From contig NZ_CP073078.1 of NCBI RefSeq assembly GCF_018135625.1, positions 1,054,001 through 1,118,000 on the forward strand: a DNA stretch of 64,000 nucleotides, given 5' to 3'. This document shows positions 57,793 to 64,000 of this stretch, in pieces. Origin of the DNA: Phenylobacterium montanum. Lineage in GTDB: Bacteria; Pseudomonadota; Alphaproteobacteria; Caulobacterales; Caulobacteraceae. A program made the translations under genes and the position numbers. How positions within the stretch are numbered: position 1 is the stretch's first letter; each line of letters starts with the position of its first letter. The notes beneath the pieces were generated by a model. The model made no database searches, was not told the DNA's origin, and was given only the letters and a program-made list of their open reading frames with translations.

Positions 57793-58235
57793 GTCCCAAA
57801 CGCTGGCCCGGCGGCGCAGCCAGCCCGCCTCGTCAGCGACCGCGGAAGCTCGAACTTTCGACGGTCCCGAGACGGATGTCAGACCCAGATGGCGCCGCCG
57901 CGACGAGCCTCAATGCTAATTTGGGCGGATGCGCAGGCGGTCGGCGCCTGAGCGCATCGTCGCTGATCGCACTGCGAATCTCGCCAGCAATAATTGCCAA
58001 TGGGAATGTTGCCCGCATAAGGCTGCAAATCTGATACGGCTTGTGTCAGGAAAATCCGCGATATTGTCAGGGTATTGAGCGGACAATTGCCGCCTTCATT
58101 CTTACTTAAGACGGATACTTAACCGTTCCCCATCGAACCTGCTGAACGGATCATTCGATATCTCACTCTTGAACTATTCTGACCAGCGCCAACGAATCCA
58201 TTGCAAAGACAGCATTCGCGATCTGGAGGAAACAA
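57793..58235. other. Low-GC stretch between remnant and small ORFs
   Basis: About 440 bases of lower GC than the surroundings, particularly from 57960. It carries a possible promoter region for the small genes at 58236-58686. No other gene or RNA was recognised. Confidence 0.4.
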
Positions 58236-58430
58236 ATGAAGAGAGCCGCGATCCACGGACTGACGGAAGGTCGCGCGCCCAGCAACGCTAGGGCGCGAAT
58301 ATTGCATCTCATGCAACACGAAGTATCCAGCCTCGTGGCGAGGGTGATCAAAGTTGGATTTCTCACCCAATCTGCGATTTGCGCGGTTGGCGGTAGCGCG
58401 GAGTACGGCAATGACCGAGGCCGTTCATGA
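58236..58430 (+). CDS. Small ORF with strong ribosome site, unknown function
   Basis: A 64-residue frame starting at ATG 58236 with TGGAGGA five bases upstream, one of the best ribosome sites in the window. The sequence (MKRAAIHGLTEGRAPSNARA...) has no recognised domain. It overlaps the next gene by 20 bases in another frame, a layout used for translational coupling. Whether it makes a functional protein or only a coupling leader is open. Confidence 0.4.
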   Translation: MKRAAIHGLTEGRAPSNARARILHLMQHEVSSLVARVIKVGFLTQSAICAVGGSAEYGNDRGRS

Positions 58431-58686
58431 ATCCTGGCGCCAACAAATCGCCAGGCTCAATGGCCGCCTTGAAGGAGCAAACGATATCTTGCGCATCTGG
58501 ACTGGCGCAATGGAAGGACTCCTGAAAGGCCCGTTCGAACACGCCGACGGCGAGCATAGCTGGAAAATGCTGACCGCTGCGCTTGCCTCGGCTGAAGACA
58601 GGACGATTTCTCTTTTGGATGAATTGTCAATCGAATTGGAGCTTCTGACCCGCCGCCACCGGACGGGCAATACTGAGAAGCCATAG
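58411..58686 (+). CDS. Small helical protein, unknown function
   Basis: A 91-residue protein starting at ATG 58411, with GGAG about 8 bases upstream, overlapping the previous small frame. Predicted to be mostly helical: HESWRQQIARLNGRLEGAND, MEGLLKGPFEHADGEHSWKM and LLDELSIELELLTRRHRTG. No signal peptide or membrane segment, and no family recognised. It lies 144 bases before the chemotaxis receptor gene on the same strand and could be linked to it, but that is inference. Confidence 0.55.
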   Translation: MTEAVHESWRQQIARLNGRLEGANDILRIWTGAMEGLLKGPFEHADGEHSWKMLTAALASAEDRTISLLDELSIELELLTRRHRTGNTEKP

Positions 58687-58830
58687 TCTAAATCCGAAAT
58701 CTTTTGACAAGTTTCCAGACATCGACGCCATGCCATTTCGTCTTGGTCAAGCGAGCCACGATCGCCGGCGCGGTATCGAAAAGCGCAAGATGCACCCACT
58801 TATCGCCATCGCAATATCTGTGAGGAAGCC

Positions 58831-60735
58831 ATGAAGTTCTTCGACAACATGCGCGTTCTGGTCAAATCCTCCATCCCCTTGATGGTGATGGCGGTTCTCT
58901 TCGCCGCTGTGGTCGCGCTGGGAGGCGTCAGCCTGAATCAGACCGCACGCAGCTATGGCTATATGGTCGAAGGGAGTGATCCGGCGGCGGTCAATCTGCT
59001 GCGCTTCCGTCAATCACTGACCCAGCTGGGATACGACCTCTACAAATCTTTGACTTTGACCTGTCTTGGCGCCGATGCGCAGCCTTGCAGGGATCTCCAG
59101 CAAAACCTGAAAACCAATATCGATCTTGGACAGCAGTCGATCGCGCAGGCTGACCGCCTCGACCCGGCGCACGCAAGCGACCATCAGGCTATGATGGAGA
59201 AGTTCAAACTGATCGCAGACCGGGCAAAAGCCGCCATGGATCTGTCGCTGCAGGACAAGAACACCGACGCGGCCAAGGCGATGTCGGTCGCTGACCCCCA
59301 GATCCAGGCCCTCAATGCGGAAGTGAAGCGGTTTAACGAAACCCGCCTGGCCGAAAGCAAGGCCCAGTCCCAAGTCCTGGCGGCGAACGCCGCGCGCGCG
59401 ACCTGGACCATGGTTTTGGTCGGCGCGGCCGTACTGCTCGGAGGCCTCGCCTTCGCCGCCTGGATCTCGGCGACCAAGATATCCGCCCCGCTCGTCAGCC
59501 TGGCTGATCGAATGAAGATCCTGGCCAGCGGCGATCTGGACGTGATCGTCGAGGGGCAAGGCCGGGGCGACGAAATCGGCCTGATGGCTACGGCCGTGCA
59601 GACATTCAAGGACAATGGCCTCAGAGCCCGGGCGCTGGAGGCGGAGGCGGAGCAGATGCGGCTGGACGCCGAGCGCCAGCGCCAACTGACCGAAGCAGAG
59701 CGCGGACGCATCCAGGCCGAGCAGGCCATGGTGGTGCAAACCCTTGCCGAAAACCTTGGCCGGCTGGCTGAAGGTGATCTCAACACGCACATCGACGCGG
59801 AGTTCCAGGGCGACTATCTGAAGATCAAGACGGACTTCAATTCGGCGGTGGACAGCCTGCGCGAAGCGATGAGCGCCATCGCGTCCGCCATCCGCGGCAT
59901 TCGGGGCGGCTCGGACGAGATCGCCACGGCGTCTGACGACCTGTCCCGGCGGACCGAACAGCAGGCCGCCAGCCTTGAGGAAACGGCGGGCGCCCTCGAC
60001 CAGATCACCGCCACGGTGAAGCGCAGCGCCGACGGCGCCAAGCAGGCGGCGAGCGAAGCCTCGAGCGCGAGGGAGGAAGCGGCGCGATCAGGGTCAGTCA
60101 TGGCCGACGCCGTTTCCGCCATGGGCGAAATCTCGCAAGGATCAAACCAGATCACCCAGATCATCTCGGTGATCGACGAAATCGCGTTCCAGACCAATCT
60201 GCTCGCCCTGAACGCGGGGGTCGAAGCCGCGCGCGCCGGCGACGCCGGACGTGGCTTCGCCGTCGTGGCCCAGGAGGTCCGGGCGCTGGCGCAGCGGTCG
60301 GCCGAGGCGGCGATGGAGATCAAGACCCTGATCGCCAGGTCTTCGGCCCAGGTGGGCCGGGGTGTAAAGCTCGTGGGAGATACAGGCCAGGCGCTCGAAT
60401 CGATCGTCGCAAAGGTGGCATCAATCGACCATCTGATCGCCGAGATCGCCCAGTCCTCGCAGGAACAAGCCGCGGGCCTCAACCAGGTCAACATAGCGGT
60501 CAACCAGATGGACCAGGTGACGCAGCAGAACGCAGCCATGGTCGAACAGTCGAGTGCGGCGACCGCAACGCTCAAGGCCGAGGCGGCCGAGCTCGATCGG
60601 CTCATCTCGCGGTTCGACGTCGGCGCCGCGGCCCGTGCCCCGGCGATGTCCGAAGGACGCCGCGGGGGCGCTGACAACGCTCGCGCCCGGCTGACTGCAG
60701 TCGGCGGGCGCGGCATAGCGGCCCGGCGCGGGTAG
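58831..60735 (+). CDS. Methyl-accepting chemotaxis protein
   Basis: A 634-residue chemoreceptor. The first membrane segment is about 14-33, a periplasmic sensory domain (about 34-190) follows with two Cys ([11 protein letters not shown]), the second membrane segment is about 193-213, and a HAMP domain runs to about 270 ([20 protein letters not shown]). The MCP signalling domain (about 370-600) has the hairpin tip [20 protein letters not shown] and [20 protein letters not shown]. It signals through CheW/CheA to the flagellum. Ligand unknown. GAGGAAG precedes the start ATG 58831. The integrase remnant follows immediately. Confidence 0.95.
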   Translation: MKFFDNMRVLVKSSIPLMVMAVLFAAVVALGGVSLNQTARSYGYMVEGSDPAAVNLLRFRQSLTQLGYDLYKSLTLTCLGADAQPCRDLQQNLKTNIDLGQQSIAQADRLDPAHASDHQAMMEKFKLIADRAKAAMDLSLQDKNTDAAKAMSVADPQIQALNAEVKRFNETRLAESKAQSQVLAANAARATWTMVLVGAAVLLGGLAFAAWISATKISAPLVSLADRMKILASGDLDVIVEGQGRGDEIGLMATAVQTFKDNGLRARALEAEAEQMRLDAERQRQLTEAERGRIQAEQAMVVQTLAENLGRLAEGDLNTHIDAEFQGDYLKIKTDFNSAVDSLREAMSAIASAIRGIRGGSDEIATASDDLSRRTEQQAASLEETAGALDQITATVKRSADGAKQAASEASSAREEAARSGSVMADAVSAMGEISQGSNQITQIISVIDEIAFQTNLLALNAGVEAARAGDAGRGFAVVAQEVRALAQRSAEAAMEIKTLIARSSAQVGRGVKLVGDTGQALESIVAKVASIDHLIAEIAQSSQEQAAGLNQVNIAVNQMDQVTQQNAAMVEQSSAATATLKAEAAELDRLISRFDVGAAARAPAMSEGRRGGADNARARLTAVGGRGIAARRG

Positions 60736-60745
60736 AGGCGCGCGC

Positions 60746-60826
60746 CACAAGCTGGAGAGCACTGTCCGATACCTCGGGATCGAAGTTGACGATGCCTCGG
60801 CGCTGTCCGAGCAATTTGAGATCTGA
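60746..60826 (+). pseudogene. C-terminal remnant of a tyrosine recombinase/integrase
   Basis: The plus strand reads HKLESTVRYLGIEVDDASAL, then SEQFEI and a TGA stop (60824-60826). This matches the C-terminal end of tyrosine recombinases of the GH(T/S)KLESTVRYLGIEVDDAL type, which includes the active-site Tyr (VRY). Only the last 26 residues remain; the rest is absent, and the fragment begins right after the chemoreceptor stop. It suggests an earlier mobile element whose body was lost. Confidence 0.75.
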
Positions 60827-61146
60827 CGGCCTCGCCAATCCGGCCGCTCCCCGGCGCGAACTCGAAGCCCGCCGCCATCCGCGCCCGGAACGGCTTGCCT
60901 GGCGGGCGCGCACCAGCTTGCAACACCCCGCCGCCGATTGCCCAGCTGCTGGTTGCGGCTAAGATTGTGCTCGCTTCCGGGGGAGGGCTCTGACGAAATG
61001 CTTCTCGCGGGCGGAGGATATGGCATCCCAGCCGAAAGGCCCCTTCCACAAACTCGCCTTTCGCAAAGCCCAAGTGGGCGTCGCCAGTTGTCATTCTGTC
61101 CGGCGGCTACTCGCAAGTCCGCACGAATCCGTCCGATCCCGGCAGC
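60827..61146. other. Non-coding stretch after the integrase remnant
   Basis: About 320 bases without a recognised gene. Short frames on both strands lack domains and convincing starts. Confidence 0.4.
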
Positions 61147-61431
61147 TCTGCACGACCAACGCTTCGACGCGATGGCGAGCAGGCGCACGCGAGCATCGAG
61201 TTCGCGCAGGAATGTCTCGGGTTCGGTGACGACCGCCTCGTGGTCGGCGTTCGGCAGGGCGATGAGGGCCTTTTGCGGCGCCGTCAGGCCCTAGACATAG
61301 CGCTCGGCCAGGGCGACCGGGGTGACGTTGTCGTCGGCGCCGTTGATCACGAACACCGGCTCTTTGAAGGTCTCGCCCAGCGCGCGGGCGTCATAGCGCG
61401 CTCCGTTGGGCTCGTCAGATAAGACCGCTTC
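61147..61431 (-). pseudogene. Alpha/beta hydrolase remnant with internal stop
   Basis: The minus-strand frame reads AVLSDEPNGARYDARALGET, then FKEPVFVINGADDNVTPVA up to LAERYV, and meets TAG at 61291-61293. The same frame continues on the other side with GLTAPQKALIALPNADHEAV, then VTEPETFLRELDARVRLLAI. Together they match the C-terminal third of proline-iminopeptidase-type hydrolases (active-site Asp and His regions, GADDNVTP and ADHEAV). One base (GAG to TAG) explains the break, and the N-terminal part is missing. It is not functional. Confidence 0.75.
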
Positions 61432-61620
61432 GCAGCCGGGGAGCTCCGCGCTATGGCGATGACCGCTTGGGCAGCCTTTGGCGAGCCTCGTTTTAGCCGG
61501 ACCTTGGCCGCGGCCCCGCATCTACAGCGGAGGGTTCAGCGCGCCTCCTCGATGAACACGAGCCTCGAGATCAGGAAGGGGCCGGCCAGGGACAAGCCCA
61601 GCGTTTCCAACTGAACATGG

Positions 61621-62028
61621 CTACCCCGGCGCCTTCGGCGGCCGCATCGCCTTGACCTCGTCCGGAGTGATCTTGTCGGTGTAGTGATTGCCGAAGTTGG
61701 AGCGGATATAGTTGACCACATTGGCGATTTGCTCGTCGCTCAGCTGGTCGCCGAAAGAGGGCATCGCCTTCTGCCCCACCGTGATCACCAGGGCCGGATA
61801 TGCAGCGGCGCTTAAGCGCTCGTCGCCCGCCAGGGCGGGATAGGCCCCCGCGCCGACCGCGCCCTTCGCGTCCGGCATGTGGCATCCCTGGCAGATTCCC
61901 TTGAAGATGGCTTCGCCGGTCTGCTCCGAAAAATGGCCGCCGAAGAAATCCTGCGCCGCCGCGCCGCCGCCGGCTGCAAGTATCGCCAGCGCGACCAGGC
62001 CAACAGGCCGCCCATGCACGAATTTCAT
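61621..62028 (-). CDS. Secreted c-type cytochrome (class I)
   Basis: A 135-residue periplasmic cytochrome. A signal peptide runs to about GGAAAQ. The heme-binding motif CQGCH is at 46-50, and the likely axial Met is Met89 in KAMPSFGDQLSDEQ. It ends in a typical class I helix, IANVVNYIRSNFGNH. ATG 62028 has GGAGCG upstream. It lies 30 bases after the amine oxidase stop, so the two are almost certainly one operon and the cytochrome probably accepts electrons from the oxidase. Confidence 0.92.
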   Translation of the reverse strand: MKFVHGRPVGLVALAILAAGGGAAAQDFFGGHFSEQTGEAIFKGICQGCHMPDAKGAVGAGAYPALAGDERLSAAAYPALVITVGQKAMPSFGDQLSDEQIANVVNYIRSNFGNHYTDKITPDEVKAMRPPKAPG

Positions 62029-62058
62029 CGTTCGCTCCAAAATGTCCCACATGGCGGT

Positions 62059-63654
62059 TCAGCTCGCTTGCACGCGTTGATGCAAACGGCGGATAGCGTC
62101 CAGCGACGACAGCAGCGCCCCCTCCTGCCAGGCCGGAAGTCGCGATGCGTGCTCGCCCGCGAGCACGATTCGGCCGTCGATCGCGCAGAGGTTGTCGTAG
62201 TGTTGGTCCCGAAGCTCCTCGGTCCAATGACCCGCGCAGCCCAGGGTCCACGGCACCCGGTGCCAGGCGACCGCCGCACCGGTCTCGAACTCGGTCCTGT
62301 ACTGCGGATGGATGTTGGCGCCGTATTCGAGCGCCTTGGAGATGCGCTCTTCAGGGGACATGGCGGCGAATTCGAAGGCGCTCGGACCGAAGGTGTAGGC
62401 GCCCAGCAGCACGCCCTTGCCGCTGCTGAAATAGTCCGTGCTTGGATAGCCGATCATGGCGTTCGGCTGATCGGTGAAGCTGATGCCGCCGTAGATGGCG
62501 TCGTCCTGCTCCCAGAAGCGACGCTTGAACTGCAGGCCGACCTTGACTGACGCATCGTAGTAGAGCGCGTCGATCGCGCTCTTCATCGGCGCGCCGACAT
62601 TGATCGGGGTCTGGCCAAGGATTGTGGCGGGGATCGTGCAGACGCACCAGTCTGCCTTGGCTTGCTGCGGCGCGCCGCCCGCCTTGGCGTCCTGGAAGGT
62701 GGCGACGACACCGTGATCGTCCTGGTGGATGTCGATGACCTTGGCATTGTAGTGAATCAGGCCGTCGAGCTCCCGGCCAAAAGCCTTGCCGATCATGCCC
62801 ATGCCGCCGACCGGCTGGAAGATCATCTGCTGGAACTCGTAGATCTGGCCGGCGCTGATGGCCCCCCACAGGCCGGACTTCAGCAGGTCGCTCATCGCCA
62901 TGGGCTCCGAGGGCGTCGGCATCGAGGTCAGGCCGCCGCCGGGGTCGGAATCCCAGCCACGCCGCTCGCTGGCCAATACGCCTTTTTTGTATTCGTAGTT
63001 CTTGTCCAGCGCGCCCCATTCGCGCATCGCCTCGAGCAGGACCTCGCGATCCTCCCTGGTGACAGCCTGGTCGAGCTTGCCCTGTTGGGTGCTTTTGGCG
63101 AGCAGTTCGGCGACATGGCCGTCGAAGTCCGCCTGCACTTCCCGATAGCGCTTCGGCTTGCCGCCGAACGCCTTGGTCGAGTGGACATAGGCGGCGTAGT
63201 TGGTCTGTATGAACGGCTCCAGGGCGACGTTCAGCAGCTTGCAATAGTGCAGAACGGCGTAATGGTGATGAGGTAGGCGCCAGGGGCCAGGGTTGAAATA
63301 GAGCCCCTTGTCGAAGCGCACCTCCTGCTTGAAGCCACCAAGTTCGGTATAGGTGTCGCCGCCATAGAGCGACCAGTTCCGACCGCCGGGACGGTCGTTG
63401 TATTCCAGCACCTGGACTTTATAGCCGGCCTTGCGCAGCTCGTAGGCCGCGCACATGCCCGCAAGCCCGGCGCCGAGAATCAGAACCGAAGCGCCCTTGG
63501 AATCTTGGGAAAGTTCGATCGGACCGTTGAAGCCAGACTCGCCGGCATAGGCGAGCCGTGACATCGCCTCCAGCATCACGGCCCCACCCGCGACCGTGCC
63601 GATCATCGCGAACAGCGAGCGACGGCTCATCGGTGTCGAATTCTGGTCAGCCAC
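62059..63654 (-). CDS. Flavin monoamine oxidase-like dehydrogenase, exported
   Basis: A 531-residue flavoprotein. The N-terminus MSRRSLFAMIGTVAGG looks like a Tat signal (SRRSLF), so the folded flavoprotein may be exported. FAD binding is clear: VLILGAGLAGMCAAYELRKA and VLEYNDRPGGR. The C-terminal part has the WHRVPWTLGCAGHW region and IDGRIVLAGEHASRLPAWQE that close the flavin site. The substrate could be an amine or amino acid. GTG 63654 has GGAGCGAGG upstream; ATG 63630 is an alternative. The downstream cytochrome c suggests electrons go to the respiratory chain, not O2. Confidence 0.92.
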   Translation of the reverse strand: MADQNSTPMSRRSLFAMIGTVAGGAVMLEAMSRLAYAGESGFNGPIELSQDSKGASVLILGAGLAGMCAAYELRKAGYKVQVLEYNDRPGGRNWSLYGGDTYTELGGFKQEVRFDKGLYFNPGPWRLPHHHYAVLHYCKLLNVALEPFIQTNYAAYVHSTKAFGGKPKRYREVQADFDGHVAELLAKSTQQGKLDQAVTREDREVLLEAMREWGALDKNYEYKKGVLASERRGWDSDPGGGLTSMPTPSEPMAMSDLLKSGLWGAISAGQIYEFQQMIFQPVGGMGMIGKAFGRELDGLIHYNAKVIDIHQDDHGVVATFQDAKAGGAPQQAKADWCVCTIPATILGQTPINVGAPMKSAIDALYYDASVKVGLQFKRRFWEQDDAIYGGISFTDQPNAMIGYPSTDYFSSGKGVLLGAYTFGPSAFEFAAMSPEERISKALEYGANIHPQYRTEFETGAAVAWHRVPWTLGCAGHWTEELRDQHYDNLCAIDGRIVLAGEHASRLPAWQEGALLSSLDAIRRLHQRVQAS

Positions 63655-64000
63655 TCGCCTCGCTCCATTCCACCCGCGGGTCACCCGCCACGCGAATCTG
63701 CTCACTATTTGCAGCTTCTCGGGAAAATGACAGCAAAGGACGCCAAAGCATTCAATCGGGAAGCATATGCCATAGCCCACCAGCCGCGGTGGCGATGAAG
63801 CGAGAAACCTCACCATCCAATGTCCGCACCTGGAAGCTGGCGCAGTGGCGGGCTTGCCCAGCCTATGGCTGCAAATGGCTTTGGGCCCTGGCCGAACAAT
63901 TGGGCTTGAGTTGCAGACCGCCTTCTGCACGTCGGCCTTGGAAATAATGCTGGCCCTAGAAGCAGCCATTCCTGGCCAACGCCGTTGGATGAACGTGAAG
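63655..64000. other. Window end, no recognised gene
   Basis: 346 bases to the right edge. The oxidase frame extends through much of this stretch, but the extension has neither a signal peptide nor family similarity, so it is not used. A short plus-strand frame (63798-63947) has no domain. A gene may continue beyond the edge. Confidence 0.35.

Noticed and set aside
63655-63969. Upstream extension of the amine oxidase frame
   Set aside because: The extension lacks similarity and would remove the Tat signal from the N-terminus; GTG 63654 with a good ribosome site is preferred.

Overview
The window is about 64 kb of high-GC chromosomal DNA from an alphaproteobacterium, most likely a member of the Caulobacteraceae (Caulobacter/Phenylobacterium type). 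The main reasons are an FtsZ whose N-terminal half reads like Caulobacter FtsZ, GANTC (CcrM) sites and TTAA-N7-TTAA (CtrA) boxes upstream of ftsZ, a LacI-family operator of the Caulobacter carbohydrate type, and the gene order ftsZ-lpxC-bamD-recN-ligA. It is mostly ordinary core chromosome, with a decayed, accessory-looking stretch at about 55-64 kb.

Layout. 0-5 kb: a hypothetical protein, three related multi-pass membrane proteins around a small outer-membrane beta-barrel, and a BrnT/BrnA toxin-antitoxin pair with short repeats of the kind linked to REP-type transposases. 5-18.5 kb: uvrB, a large nested hairpin repeat, a divergent TetR/hydrolase pair, a SleB-type cell-wall hydrolase, glutathione peroxidase, a UvrD/PcrA helicase overlapping a DUF985 cupin, Hsp20, arylamine N-acetyltransferase and prmA. 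18.5-26 kb: aminopeptidase P, an iron-uptake operon (TonB-dependent siderophore receptor, Sel1-repeat protein, PiuC-type dioxygenase) behind two Fur-like palindromes, a GNAT enzyme, a DoxX-like membrane protein and a YaiI-family protein. 26-31 kb: a secreted beta-propeller protein and a Tat-exported GH43 glycosidase behind a LacI-type operator, then two unusual secreted proteins.

31-44 kb: the cell-division/envelope block on the minus strand (ftsZ, lpxC, bamD, recN, ligA), split between lpxC and bamD by a thioesterase, a GFA protein and a glutathione transferase. Upstream of ftsZ lie two tandem exported four-cysteine paralogues of unknown function. 44-53 kb: lepA, a receiver protein with a degenerate kinase ATPase-like region, an amidase, an entericidin-type lipoprotein, a phosphocholine-type phospholipase C, a YjbR protein and msrA. 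A tRNA-Ser(GGA) follows.

53-64 kb: an MFS transporter with a hairpin-rich leader, a homocysteine S-methyltransferase, small conserved proteins, a complete chemotaxis receptor flanked by a chemoreceptor remnant and an integrase tail, a hydrolase pseudogene with an internal stop, and a flavin amine oxidase paired with a c-type cytochrome. No complete prophage, transposase, CRISPR array or rRNA operon was seen. The least explained items are the four-cysteine paralogues beside ftsZ, the three-member membrane family at the left end and the pseudo-kinase/receiver protein.
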